64,000 bases of DNA from NCBI RefSeq assembly GCF_029784135.1, contig NC_073746.1, positions 226,747,882 through 226,811,881 on the forward strand. The letters run 5' to 3'. Below the pieces are notes generated by a model. It ran no database searches and was not told the origin of the DNA. It saw only the letters and a program-made list of their open reading frames with translations. A program made the position numbers and the translations under genes. This document shows positions 1 through 10,098 of this stretch, in pieces. The stretch comes from Toxorhynchites rutilus septentrionalis. Lineage: Eukaryota > Arthropoda > Insecta > Diptera > Culicidae. How positions within the stretch are numbered: position 1 is the stretch's first letter; the number at the start of each line of letters is the position of its first letter.

Positions 1-770
1 ATCCAGGAAAATGTGAAAATATCTAATCGTTACTGAAAATAATCTGCCAGTTCCTTTGGGAATTTTCAAAATATATTCATGTGAAAGAGTTTAATTGAAT
101 GTTTGCTATCCATGTAACACTGTGACCAAATATGTTTCAATCAAGTGCTATTAACAGGTGGTTATCGAGTTGGCATTAACCACTGGTGGGCTTCCAGTAT
201 CGAGGAAAATGTGGAAATATCTAATCGTTACTGAAAATAATCTGCCAGTTCCTTTGGGAATTTTCAAAATATATTCATGTGAAAGAGTTTAATTGAATGT
301 TTTCTATCCATGTTACACTGTGACCAAATATGTTTCAATCAAGTGCTATTAACAGGTGGTTATCGAGTTGGCATTAACCACTGGTGGGCTTCCAGTATCG
401 AGGAAAATGTGGAAATATCTAATCGTTACTGAAAATAATCTGCCAGTTCCTTTGGGAATTTTCAAAATATATTCATGTGAAAGAGTTTAATTGAATGTTT
501 GCTATCCATGTAACACTGTGACCAAATATGTTTCAATCAAGTGCTATTAACAGTTGGTTATCGAGTTGGCATTAACCACTGGTGGGCTTCCAGTATCGAG
601 GAAAATGTGGAAATATCTAATCGTTACTGAAAATAATCTGCCAGTTCCTTTGGGAATTTTCAAAATATATTCATGTGAAAGAGTTTAATTGAATGTTTTC
701 TATCCATGTAACACTGTGACCAAATACATTTGGTTTTGTGGTTTTTCAATCAATCGCAATTAACAGGATA
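1..770. repeat. 198-bp satellite, array A
   Basis: About four head-to-tail copies of a ~198-bp unit; the same TTATCGAGTTGGCATTAACC block recurs around 158, 356 and 554, exactly 198 bp apart. Units differ by a few substitutions only (TTTGCTATCC/TTTTCTATCC, GTGG/TTGG), so the array is homogeneous. The last unit diverges after about 725 into a distinct tail (ATACATTTGGTTTTGTGG...). The array runs off the left edge of the window. No coding signal is recognised. Confidence 0.95.
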
Positions 771-1109
771 ACTTCAGAAGATTATTCTTCCCCATCAGTA
801 GGATATTTCCGTATCCAATATTGTATGCGCCCGCAATCGATTATTGCTCAGTCGCCGAAAGTTCCGAGCTCAGAGAGTTCATTCCCCTCTAGTTTGCCTT
901 CCAAATTGCCATCGTAAACCACACCTTCTCTCGATTCAATCACACACAAAAAGCATACTTAAGCGATATTCTGGTGGTGAGACACATTCATTTTTCGTGA
1001 GGACATCGACAAGACAACATCGTTGCCTAACGTGCTGGAGGAGGTGGACGGCGAAGGATCGACACATACACGCGCAGAACTCTTTCCGTTAGGATGCCAT
1101 TCAGCATCG
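771..1109. other. spacer between satellite arrays
   Basis: Begins with the array tail (GAAGATTATTCTTCCCCATC at about 777, then a TATTTCCGTATCCAATATTG block) and continues into ~290 bp of GC-richer sequence that is not repeated elsewhere in the window. An 82-codon open frame here resembles nothing I know. It could be a fragment trapped between arrays. Confidence 0.5.
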
Positions 1110-1690
1110 AGAAAGTTCCGGAAAGATCTAATCATTGCTGGAAAATAATCTGCCAGTTCCTTTGGGAATTTTCAAACTATAGTCATGTGAAAGAGTTTAA
1201 TTGAATGTTTTCTATCCATGTAACACTGTGATCAAATATGTTTCAATCAAGTACTATTAACAGATGGTTATCGAGTTAGCATAAACCACTGGTGGGCTTC
1301 CAGTATCGAGGAAAATGTGGAAATATCTAATCGTTACTGAAAATAATCTGCCAGTTCCTCTGGGAATTTAAAATTACATTCATGTGAAAGAGTTTATTTT
1401 AATGTTTTCCATCCATGTAACACTGTGACCAAATATGTTTCAATCAAGTGCTATTAACAGGTGGTTATCGAGTTGGCATTAACCACTGGTGGGCTTCCAG
1501 TATCGAGGAAAATGTGGAAATATCTAATCGTTACTGAAAATAATCTGCCAGTTCCTTTGGGAATTTTCAAAATATATTCATATGAAAGAGTTTATTTTAA
1601 TGTTTTCTATCCATGTAACACTGTGACCAAATACATTAGGTTTTGTGATTTTTTAATCAATCGCAATCAACAGGATAGCTTCTGAAGATT
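1110..1690. repeat. 198-bp satellite, array B
   Basis: Three more units of the satellite (unit starts at about 1264 and 1461, 197 bp apart), more diverged than array A. The array ends with the same variant tail, including the CTTCCCCATCAGTAGG block. Arrays A and B therefore share a higher-order end structure, not just the monomer. Confidence 0.92.
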
Positions 1691-1699
1691 ATTCTTCCC

Positions 1700-1907
1700 C
1701 ATCAGTAGGATATTTCCGTATCCAATATTGGATACATAAAACCTTGTGCCTCCAACGTAACGCTCTCGTTTTCGAAGTTCTCCAAATATTCATTCATTCA
1801 GAATGAATTCAGATTCAACGACATATAAATGATCTCTAAATCAACGATAGTCCTACGTCACCCTTGCGGTTATACCATAGATATAACCCACTTCCTGTTT
1901 TTTGTCG
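1700..1907. repeat. dispersed repeat with TCCTACGTCA core
   Basis: Contains AAAACCTTG...AACGCTCTC (1738-1768), then an ATTCATTCATTCAGAATGAA stretch, a TAGTCCTACGTCA core (about 1848-1861) and GGTTATACCATAGATATAAC. Matching blocks occur inverted at 51540-51650 and, in part, at 52440-52540. Its right edge abuts a minus-strand LINE RT relic, suggesting it truncated or inserted into that LINE. Confidence 0.6.
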
Positions 1908-2430
1908 AAAGCGGCGGAGAGGTCGGTATAAATCGTATCCGTTTGGGTTACACCAGCGGACATTCCGTCGGCAATAGATCCGTTCAGATATAGTTTCAAT
2001 AGATCCGACAGAAGATCCGTTGAGGTGGATTACTTTGGCATGAATCCATGCTGATCGATAGATATTTTATGCTTACAATGCGTGAAAATCGATTGGCGTA
2101 TTGGCGTATGCACCGACTGATGTGTACTGGAAAGCGATGGTCCCTCAGCAAAATCAAAAGCGACGCAGGATACATCAAAGGTCACGACTGTGGCGAGCGG
2201 ATCCAGGGCTCCCATGGAGACTTTTGCAATGCTTTCCGGTTCGATGTATTTCCTAGTTGAATTTACTAGACGAGCCTCACTGGAGTTGAAATTAGGATGC
2301 GCGGTATCGCTAAAAACGGATCGGAATACAGGAACGAAGAAGGGGTATTATGTTTATACGTGCCTGAGTTGGATAGTTGGAAGATCCTCTCACCAGCCTC
2401 GAACACAGCTCATTGATAAACTTTTCTAGT
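1908..2430 (-). pseudogene. non-LTR retrotransposon RT relic
   Basis: On the minus strand a broken frame reads ...IFTHCKHKISIDQHGFMPK, then after a stop ...DTIYTDLSAAFDK. This fits the RT pattern I(L/S)..QHGF.P.(R/K)S followed by the first catalytic Asp block (YTD.S.AFDK) of jockey/R1-type LINEs. Stops and frameshifts show it is dead. The frame ends abruptly at about 1908, where the dispersed repeat begins. Confidence 0.75.
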
Positions 2431-2935
2431 TCTAATTTTGCATGTAAACATTAGTTAAAAAAGTATTAATGGAAGTTTTTCGATAGTATTCTAGATAAAT
2501 AAGATATTATAATTTTATTTTTGAATCAGTGTGAAATGTCGATAGATGATATCGTAATTAGCTAAACATCTCTTGCAGGGAAGTATCGGCTGGAGTTTTA
2601 GCTGTCTGAAAAAAATCAATCAAACATGAAACTGTTTATAATCGAAATTCTAATGGATCAACGGTCAGTTTTTCTGTATTCTCAGTGTTTATCATCCCCT
2701 CTCTTTTGACTTTAACATTTTTTGTGATTTTCTGGAAAACAGACTGTATTCTTCACAATCGAGTCCATCTTTAATTGTAGGTGATAATAATGTTCCTGTG
2801 AACCTTTCAACAAATAAAAATGCAATTCGTTACAGTAATCTCCTTCAGTCTTTAAGTTTTATCTGTTCAAACACTTTTACTACCAACGATACAGTGTTTT
2901 CCAATCTATGTGATTAGTTATGTATAATGCGGTAA
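2431..2935. other. no recognisable feature
   Basis: AT-rich sequence with no open frame of note and no repeat that I could match elsewhere in the window. Confidence 0.5.
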
Positions 2936-3240
2936 TAGAGTTATAACAGAATTGAACAAAACAATATTATAGATCACGGTAAGATAAATGAAGCATTTTC
3001 ACACTACTTAAATACCGTTTGGAGTTAATAACACGTCAACTTACAATGCTCTCGAATCGTTTCTGTTTGAGCCAATATATCAAAGAGAATATTTGCCCTT
3101 GGATGTCCTACGATCTATGGAAATTGATAAAACAATTACTTAATTATTTAAATAAAAATAATATTCTTCACAAGTTTCAGTACGGGTTTAGACGTACCCA
3201 CGCAGATGTAGCACTCCAACTACTATCACTAAGTTTGTAA
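2936..3240 (+). pseudogene. LINE RT relic
   Basis: Open stretch near the end reads ...YLNKNNILHKFQYGFRRTHADVALQLL, matching the RT block in which a basic leader precedes Q(Y/H)GFR and a Leu-rich helix. Upstream sequence reads EAFSHYLNTVW in another frame, as in the linker before RT in LINE ORF2. The relic is short and lacks the YADD region. Confidence 0.6.
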
Positions 3241-3696
3241 TAAGCTAATTGATAGAATAGATTAATGATTGGTGGTGGTCTGTTTCTAGATCTCAAGAAA
3301 GCAGTTCCTTTAGATCTTTGAGAAAGCAATCTATATATGAGCATTTCCATGCCAAATCGTTCGGCCACTAACCCGACCTAAATAGAAAAGTTCGGGAAAT
3401 GTTATACAATTACATTTTGATAATCGTTTTTGGTCCATTTGTTGTTTGCGCTAACGAAATTGATCTTTGTTCGAAGGATTTTCAGGTGAAAAAAACGAAT
3501 TCCTATATCTTCTATCTATATAAATAAAAATGAATCGCCAAATGTGTTGGTAAGCGCAACACTCGAGAAAAGAATAGTCCGATTTGAGCTGTCTTCATTT
3601 TATGATATCTTCTGTATTCCATGTAATGGGGAAACATGTTATTTGCAAGTAATTTAAGAATCTTGATCGAGAACTGTGTCTGAAAATAATTTTATA

Positions 3697-4979
3697 TTAG
3701 GCTGTCAAAAAAGTCCTGCGGTATTTCCGCGAGGTGTCGTTGTAAGCGCGTAGTTCTAGTTGTATTCATTGTATCGAGTCATACTATAGCTTGTTGGAAA
3801 GGTATTTTTGCTATAATATAGTCCTTGACAGTGTTTTGTTTGGTTAAGTCGTTCGTGAGTTATAGTGTCGCAAATATGGAGATAAATAAAGAGAAAATCC
3901 GACATATTTTACAGTACTACTATGACAAAAGCAAAAATGCATCTCAAGCTGCCAATAAAATTTGTGCAGTTTATGGACCCGATACCGTTTCCATTTCCAC
4001 CGCACAACGATGGTTTCAACGTTTTCTTTCTGGTGTAGAGGTCGTCGAAGATGCGCCACGCTCCGGGAGGCCTGTCGTCGAAAATTGCGACAAAATCGCT
4101 GAATTAGCCGAGAAAGACCGGCATAGTAGCAGCCGTAGCATCGGCCAAGAGCTGGGGATAAGTCATCAAACCGTTATTAACCATTTGAAGAAGCTTGGAT
4201 TCACAAAGAAGCTCGATGTATGGGTGCCACACACGTTGACGCAAAAAAAACATCTTTGACCGTATCGACGCATGTGAATCGCTGCTGAATCGCAACAAAA
4301 TCGACCCGTTTCTGAAGCGGATTGTGACTGGCGATGAAAAGTGGGTCACTTACGACAACGTGAAGCGCAAACGGTCGTGGTCGAAGCCCGCTGAAGCGGC
4401 TCAGACGGTGGCCAAGCCCTCATTAACGGCCAGGAAGGTTCTGCTGTGTGTTTGGTCGGATTGTCAAGGAATAATCTATTATGAGCTGCTTCCCTATGGC
4501 CAAACGCTCAATTCGGACCTGTACTGCCAACAACTGGACCGCTTGAAGGTAGCACTCATGAAGAAGAGGCCATCTTTGATAAACAGAGGCCACATTGTCT
4601 TCCATCAGGACAACGCCAGGCCACACACTTCTTTGGTGACGTGCCAGAAGCCCCGGGAGCTCGGATGGGAGGTTCTTTTGCATCCGCCGTATAGTCCGGA
4701 CCTTGCATCAAGTGACTACCACCTGTTTTCGTCCATGGCGAACGAGCTAGGTAGTCAGAAGTTAGCCACAAAAGAGGCCTGTGAAAATTGGCTATCCGAG
4801 TTTTTTGCCAATAAGGAAGCGAGCTTCTATAACAGGGGTATTATGAAGTTGGCATCTCGTTGGTCAACAAGTCATCGAACAAAACGGCGCATATTTGACT
4901 TAAAACAGATGATTGTAACTAATTTTATGAACAAATGAAAATTCAAAAAAAATACTGCAGGACTTTTTTGACAGCCTAA
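3697..4979 (+). mobile_element. mariner element, copy 1
   Basis: Terminal inverted repeats TTAGGCTGTCAAAAAAGTCC...; the right end reads GGACTTTTTTGACAGCCTAA. Flanked by TA on both sides (3695-3696 and 4980-4981). Length 1283 bp, normal for mariner. It is nearly identical to the copy at 59865-61098 but keeps ~50 bp of 5' leader that the other copy lacks. It sits inside a Helitron-like repeat whose empty site is present elsewhere in the window. Confidence 0.97.
3876..4903 (+). pseudogene. mariner transposase, frameshifted
   Basis: Start chosen at ATG 3876 because it aligns with the 341-aa protein of copy 2. The N-terminal helix-turn-helix (HTH) half is open (MEINKEKIRH..., QRWFQRF..., APRSGRP). 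A run of eight A at 4243-4250 (seven in copy 2) shifts the frame and stops it at 4259. The second half (GDEKW, HQDNARPH, SSDYHLF) is open in another frame. A second 1-bp insertion at about 4863 scrambles the last residues. All three catalytic Asp codons are present (third, GAC, at 4714-4716). Transposase would have cut and pasted the element at TA sites. Confidence 0.95.
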
Positions 4980-5214
4980 TATTACAATGAGTTTTGGTAG
5001 AAGTACTGGGAAATTTATAGTAAAAGGAAATTGTAAAGGGTCAATTAGAAGATCAGTCAACGAATAGTTCTAGTTGGATCCAAGTACGTTCGCTTAGTAA
5101 GAAAATGAGAATGTTTGAAGGAATCCATTTTGGGCGGGACGAAATTTGCCGGGTGAACTAGTATTACTATAAAAGCTGAGCATTTATGAAACTCACGGGA
5201 TTGCGAACGACCTT

Positions 5215-5660
5215 TTTTTTCCCAAAATATATATTTTATTAAGGCACATGTGGCGTTAGCCTGACGGGGCCGGGAGTCCAATATTTTGACAATTTTTGTC
5301 TTACAACTATGTTAGTAATATGTAACCGATTACTCGCGGTTGGCTCGAGGTTAGTATTACAAGTGTTCTCATAATTGGTATGTTGCAGTCTTCGATGCTC
5401 TGTACGTGTGCCCGACACGGGATACTTCCTATTGGGATGCAGCTGACCATTAATCAGCAACGCCCCCTAGTCTGTACCCCATATCTAGCGTGGTGCGTCT
5501 TTCTCGACTCGAGGAATCCAGGATAGAATGGTCAATAGCCAGCGCAATCATCAGCTCGTGTAGAGTTGTCATGAGCGGTACAACCTTTGGCTCTTGTTGA
5601 ATGATCAGTGGACTGCACAACCTTCGGCCCGTGCATCTGTAAAGAGTGTGTGACGACCTT
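5215..5660 (-). repeat. LINE 3'-end-like repeat
   Basis: On the minus strand this ~440-bp, GC-richer block runs through GGACTCCCGGCCCCGTCAGG and ...CACATGTGCCTTAATAAAAT, i.e. it ends in a polyadenylation-type AATAAA and an A/T-rich tail. I recall this type of sequence as a common mosquito LINE 3' region; that is memory, not a search. Open frames in it (up to 74 codons) match nothing I know. Confidence 0.45.
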
Positions 5661-5744
5661 GTCACTAGTTATCTCTCCGGTAGAAAATAATATGTAATAC
5701 TTAGTAATGCTAAAACACTCTGAGTCAAATAAATATTAGCATAC

Positions 5745-5930
5745 AAGGCAGTAACATTGAACCTCAGCTATTCTCAATGTACGTCAATGACATAGGAACA
5801 GGAACAGGCAGACTGTTTGCTGATGACGCAACATTTTTTTATCCATGCTGTGATTCGAGCTCAGTAGTTACACTAAACCTAGCTGTCCTTAACGAATATT
5901 TACAGTCTAACTGATTGTCTTTTGTTTTTA
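5745..5930 (+). pseudogene. LINE RT relic with FADD box
   Basis: Frame reads SIQGSNIEPQLFSMYVNDI, then LFADDATFFYP and ends ...NEYLQSN-stop. This is the RT block (S/V)PQGS.LGP.LF..Y.NDI followed by the catalytic (Y/F)ADD motif. The PQGS glycine region is altered, and the reading frame ends within 60 codons. Confidence 0.75.
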
Positions 5931-5933
5931 AAT

Positions 5934-6050
5934 GACACTAACATTCCCAAAGGAACTTTTGCCGTCTCAACGCATGTGTTATTTGCATCAAGCTTAGATT
6001 TTCATGCCAAACAACACACCTCGAATGTATTCTGAGTGGCAAGCTTTTTA
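5934..6050 (-). repeat. SINE-1 3'-tail relic (minus)
   Basis: Matches the 3' half of the tRNA-derived SINE at 8089-8359 in reverse orientation (CATTCCCAAAGGAACTTTTG, GCCGTCTCAACG, ...GAATGTATTCTGAG). Closest in detail to the copy at 38956-39222. The tRNA-like head is absent. Confidence 0.7.
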
Positions 6051-6097
6051 ATGTATTTTTCACAACATTGGGTGTTAAAAAAGTACAATCATTGTGT

Positions 6098-6195
6098 GTT
6101 GTGTGTTGTTTGGCATAGAAATTTCATCTAAGTACTAAAAAAACACATAATTATGATGAGATAGCGAAGCTTCCGTAGGAACCCTAGTGTCGCCT
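6098..6195 (+). repeat. SINE-1 3'-tail relic (plus)
   Basis: TGTGTTGTTTGGCATAGAAA...AAGTACTAA...TTCCGTAGGAACCCTAGTG is a diverged plus-strand copy of the SINE-1 tail. It lies ~50 bp from the minus-strand relic, so the two tails form an inverted pair able to fold. Confidence 0.55.
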
Positions 6196-6199
6196 AAGA

Positions 6200-7600
6200 T
6201 TTAGAGGTGCATGAATGATTTCAGATATTGTCTGTAATGAGCAAATTTTCCTTACCTATACTAATACACTATAGTTATATGTATTCGATGTCTCTCTGAT
6301 AAACAACTTCCGCTCGTGATGGTGGGACCAATCCACGCCAGCAAACAGAGAAACGACAATAAGTTTGTTATTAGCGCCACTCCTGTGTAAACAAAGGCTT
6401 TCTCCGGTGGTCCGTTTGCCGCTCAGTAAACCACCTATGCATGTCACACATAAACACAACAAACATTTCATCACGATGCAATGCCGGGCATATGATGGGT
6501 AATTAGTGCAGGCAGATATGATTTCTACGTTCTGTGGTTCTCTACCGATGTCAAATTATGTCTAGCACTTTGACGGCGGGATGCGTGCGTTCAATTGTGT
6601 GCAATTCTAATTAGTTTCATCCGCGTCCTCCGTGGCTTGCGGGATGCTCTGAAACACTCACGTTCTGCGTATTCCAGCGTTGTTCTCAGTGCAAAATAAT
6701 TATGCCAATTCTTCAATCAAGTCTCATGAACGCATAGCAAAGCTACAACATACTGCCAAATTTAGCGATATTATTTTACCATCATTAAGCCAACAAATTG
6801 CTGTTGGGAAATGGGACTGTGAAGCGTGGAATGCAATATTTGCGGATCCATTCATTCCCAATGTATTCTCACACAGACCAAGCGGAAGCAGGAACACCAC
6901 ATCGGGAGAATTCATGGAGGTGGCTAGACGGATACGAATGATGAGCCGGAAAATGCTAATTAAGAGAATGTCTCCTCGGCAGTTGGCTCGGTTTGGTTGA
7001 ACGACTGACGATTGACCGACATCCCCTAGCTTGTTATTTGCGGAGCCAAACCAAAAACTAACTGCCTGGTCGGTCCCCTAGTGGCCTGAGTGTGATGTTG
7101 CCGTTTTTTGATGATGTTGATGATGATGATGATAACATTTCTCTTGGGGCCAAGACTGGTTCGTAGGCGAACGAATTTTTGCACGACATACACAATCGGT
7201 ATGATGCAACCGACGCATACTTTAACAGACCACACCCCTGCTGTGCAAGAGAACCGATTCTGATGAAAAACGCAGCGAGGCCAATAAATCAGATTCATCC
7301 GACTGTTTTTGATTAGATTCTAGACTGGTGCGATTCCAGACGCATAAGACTCACATCTGTTGCTACAGGTGGTGTTTCAATGACGATGGGGGAATGCAAT
7401 CGAATTGCTTCGTGAAAATATCATCATCTCCAGTATCCGATATCAAATAAAAAACTACCATCTGGATATAGTGAAGTACAAGTATAGGAAGTGTTGGTTC
7501 TATCAGATTCAACATCTAATAATAATATTGAAGTTTGGATTTGAAACACGGCGTCTTTCATGTTGATACACTGATCCTTAGGATTTTTCATCATATGCAT
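6200..7600. other. unassigned sequence
   Basis: Mixed-composition sequence with several 60-106-codon open frames on both strands, none of recognisable family. A short GATGATGATGATGAT microsatellite lies near 7110-7135. It does not match the repeats elsewhere in the window, so it could be older host intergenic or intronic DNA. Confidence 0.4.
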
Positions 7601-7609
7601 GCATCTCGA

Positions 7610-8088
7610 ATTCGTCCTAATAAACCATGGTTCAGGTGATCTGGTCGTCTGGTTTCGGAATTTCAAAAACAATTGCTATTATATAATTACTATTATCTTT
7701 ATTGTTATGTTTTCTTACATCCAAAACGATCCAATTGAATTTGGAAAACTTTGGAATCTACAGAATATTTTTGATTCAATTGAATTGCAAACTTTGGAAT
7801 CTATAGAATATACTTTCAGAATATTTCTGGTTTACTGTTCTCATTTTTTCAGAAAACAAGAGAAATAACCAGTTCATTCACCGTGATCTAAGCCCAGCCT
7901 AAGACGCTTAAAGAATATTGAGAAATCAGTGTTGAGAAGATTCTTTAGATACCGGAATGATTTTCTGGAAATCTCGATCTATTAGTGCATGCAGAGAGAT
8001 AAGAATATTGAATAAGAGACTTGTTGCTCAGTCCAAAATGTTTCTGGAAAAATAAGAGGAACGAATCAGGGTTGCCACCCGTTAGTGA
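7610..8088. repeat. duplicated block, copy 1
   Basis: About 480 bp that recurs with indels at 9326-9716. Shared landmarks are TTTTCTTACATCCAAAA, GAAAACAAGAGAAATAACCA, CCGTGATCTAAGCCCAGCC and GACTTGTTGCTCAGTCC. Both copies run directly into the head of a SINE-1. Function unknown. Confidence 0.85.
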
Positions 8089-8359
8089 ACCCGTGGCCGA
8101 GTGGTTAGCGTCTCACATTTTCATGCCGGGTGTTGGGGTTTGATTCCCGTTCTGGCCGGGGGATTTTTCGTCAGAGAAATTTCCTTCGCCTTGCACTGTG
8201 GTCACGCGTATTCTCGAGCTTGCCCCTCGGAATACATTCAAGGTGTGTTATTTGGCTTAAGAAATCTCAACTAAGTATTAATAAATGACGCTAGTTAATG
8301 CATACGTTGAGACGGCATAAGTTCCACAGGGAACGTTAACGCCATTCAATAAGAAGAAG
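8089..8359 (+). mobile_element. tRNA-derived SINE-1, full length
   Basis: The head carries an A-box-like GTGGCCGAGTGGTTAGCG (about 8093-8110) and a B box GGGTTTGATTCCCG (about 8137-8149), i.e. an internal RNA polymerase III promoter. A ~200-bp body follows, and the 3' end is an AAGAAGAAG tail. Imperfect TSDs flank it (ACCCGTTAGTGA at 8077-8088, ACCTGTTATGA at 8360-8370). Other copies are at 17154-17426 and 38956-39222 (minus). Confidence 0.85.
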
Positions 8360-8514
8360 ACCTGTTATGACACATGAACAGGAAGAAGATTCTACGATCC
8401 CCAGCAATGGCGATTTATTCCGTCGGCAAATCAGCCGAGCTTTCATAAATGATTCAATCAACAATATCCTCATCCGAACATAGAAACAAGCAAGTTCAAC
8501 TTGAAATAAATTCT

Positions 8515-8720
8515 CATTCTATCATTGATGAAATGACGTTGAAAACGCTTATTCGAAATTAAAATCATCATCAAAATCTGGACCTGATGGAATTCCATCT
8601 ATCATTTGGAAACGCTGCTCTGCTAGTCGTTCTCTGTCATTATCAATATTATTCAATTGCGTTATCAAATCTGAGATTTTCCCCCAAAGCATTGAAACGA
8701 TCATTTATGTTTCCTGTGTT
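8515..8720 (+). pseudogene. LINE RT 5' relic
   Basis: Reads KSSSKSGPDGIPSIIWKR then LFNCVIKSEIFPQSIE. This is the start of LINE RT, where (S/T)GPDG(I/V)P is followed by a helix and a G.FP..WK motif. The frame decays afterwards, and no YADD follows before 8950. Confidence 0.75.
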
Positions 8721-9325
8721 TTAGAATGGCTGCAAGAGAAATGTAAAAAATAAAGGGTTAATAATGGCTTGCGTGGTGTTCCATTGCCTAAAATAAATTT
8801 TTAGTTCTACTTCAACAGTTTTTCCTCGAGGGAACAATGAATGTTTTGGATGTCATAATCCCCAACCTGGTCGGCTGCCTCATTTGTGTTTTCCTTACAC
8901 AAACTAGACTGAAAAAGTTTTCTACGGAAGTATGAGCGGACTTTTGAACTTTACTACATGGGTTGAAAATTCCCGGAATTTTCCAACGGATGGCGCCACT
9001 AAAATATGAACAAGATTCATTTCGAGAGGTTCATCTGTCACTAGCTTATGTGTGAAGTTTCATGACCTTTCCCTTTTTTTCCACAAACTACAGTTGTTTA
9101 AGTGTCTCTACCTGAGACTTTGTATAGGAAAGAGGAATATCGTATTTTGATCAAACATTATTTTTTTATGGGAAAAACTCCTGAACAATCAATGTAGTGG
9201 TTGACGAAATGTTATTCCACTTATGCTTCTTCGAGAACAACAGTGTATCGGCGGTTTAGTGAATTCAAAATGGGCCGTACAAGCACCGCAGATGCACCTC
9301 GCTCTGGAGGACCAAAAGAGGCTAC

Positions 9326-9790
9326 CCTGGTTCAAGTGGTCTGGTAGTCTGGTTTCTGGTAGTTCGGTTTCGGAAAACAAAAACTAGTATAACTATTATC
9401 TTTTTTATGTTTTCTTACATCCAAAATGATCCAGTTGAATTGCAAACTTTGCAATCTACAGAATATTTTTGAAAGTACTGTGAATATTTTTAGGTTTACT
9501 GTTCTCATTTTTTTCAGAAAACAAGAGAAATAACCAGTTCATTCACCGTGATCTAAGCCCAGCCTAAGACGCTTAAAGAATATTGAGAAATCAGAATGAT
9601 TTCCTGGAAATCTCGATCTATTAGTGCAGAAAGATAAGAACATCGAATAAGAGACTTGTTGCTCAGTCCAAAATGTTTCTGGAAACATAAGAGGAACGTA
9701 TCAGAGTTGCCGCCAGTTAGTGAACCCGTGGCCGAGTGGTTAGCGTCTCACTTTATCATGCCGGGTGTTCGGGTTTGATTCCCGTTCTGG
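9326..9790. mobile_element. insert with perfect 14-bp TSD (duplicated block copy 2 plus SINE-1 head)
   Basis: Flanked by the identical 14-mer CCAAAAGAGGCTAC at 9312-9325 and 9791-9804, within mariner coding sequence. The insert is a shortened copy of 7610-8088 followed by only the tRNA-like head of SINE-1, ending right after the B box (TTCCCGTTCTGG). It has no obvious poly(A). The TSD argues for a retroposition-like or staggered-break insertion; the element type is unresolved. Confidence 0.85.
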
Positions 9791-9945
9791 CCAAAAGAGG
9801 CTACGAATCGAGAAATCATCAAACAAGTGCATCGAATCGTTTTCGACGATCGTAATGTGAAGTTTCAGGAGTTAGCAGCTGAGGCAGTAGGCATTTCAAA
9901 AGAACGAGGATACATTTTGCACGAAATTTTGGACATGAAAAAGCT

Positions 9946-10098
9946 TTTTTTTTATATCTGTATTATAGTGATCTTCAACTCATTTGGCTGGTTCGTCACT
10001 TTTTACTTCCATTTTTGGAAGAATGTCGGGAGTGAGAATTGAACTCGTGACCTTTAGCGTGAGAGGCATGGATGTTACCACTACGCCAGTTCGCCTCC
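9946..10098 (-). mobile_element. tRNA-derived SINE-2
   Basis: Flanked by a perfect 13-bp TSD ACATGAAAAAGCT (9933-9945, 10099-10111). On the minus strand it starts GGAGGCGAACTGGCGTAGTG (A-box-like), has a B-box-like GGTCACGAGTTCAATTC, then ~70 bp of body, and ends in a short A run (the T run at 9946). A second copy is at 28991-29139. Confidence 0.9.

Larger units (their letters stand above)
3395..5155 (+). mobile_element. Helitron-like non-autonomous repeat, split by mariner copy 1
   Basis: The same ~560-bp sequence occurs at about 33050-33520 and, inverted, at about 26640-27100. It starts near a TATCTATATAAATAAAAATG block and ends GGGACGAAATTTGCCGGG followed by CTAGT (5146-5150 region). TC/TA-rich start, CTAG-T end and lack of TIRs suggest a non-autonomous Helitron, but no terminal hairpin was verified. 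It is interrupted at a TA by the mariner at 3697-4979; the two other copies show the uninterrupted site. Confidence 0.6.

Noticed and set aside
1..1690. CRISPR-like array
   Set aside because: Repeats are 198-bp contiguous satellite units without spacers, and the genome is eukaryotic.
6680..7000. 106-codon frame
   Set aside because: No family match that I know; left as unassigned sequence.
8089..8160. tRNA gene (A and B boxes present)
   Set aside because: The cloverleaf does not close, a SINE body with tail and TSD follows, and copies occur at 9720, 17400 and 39200.
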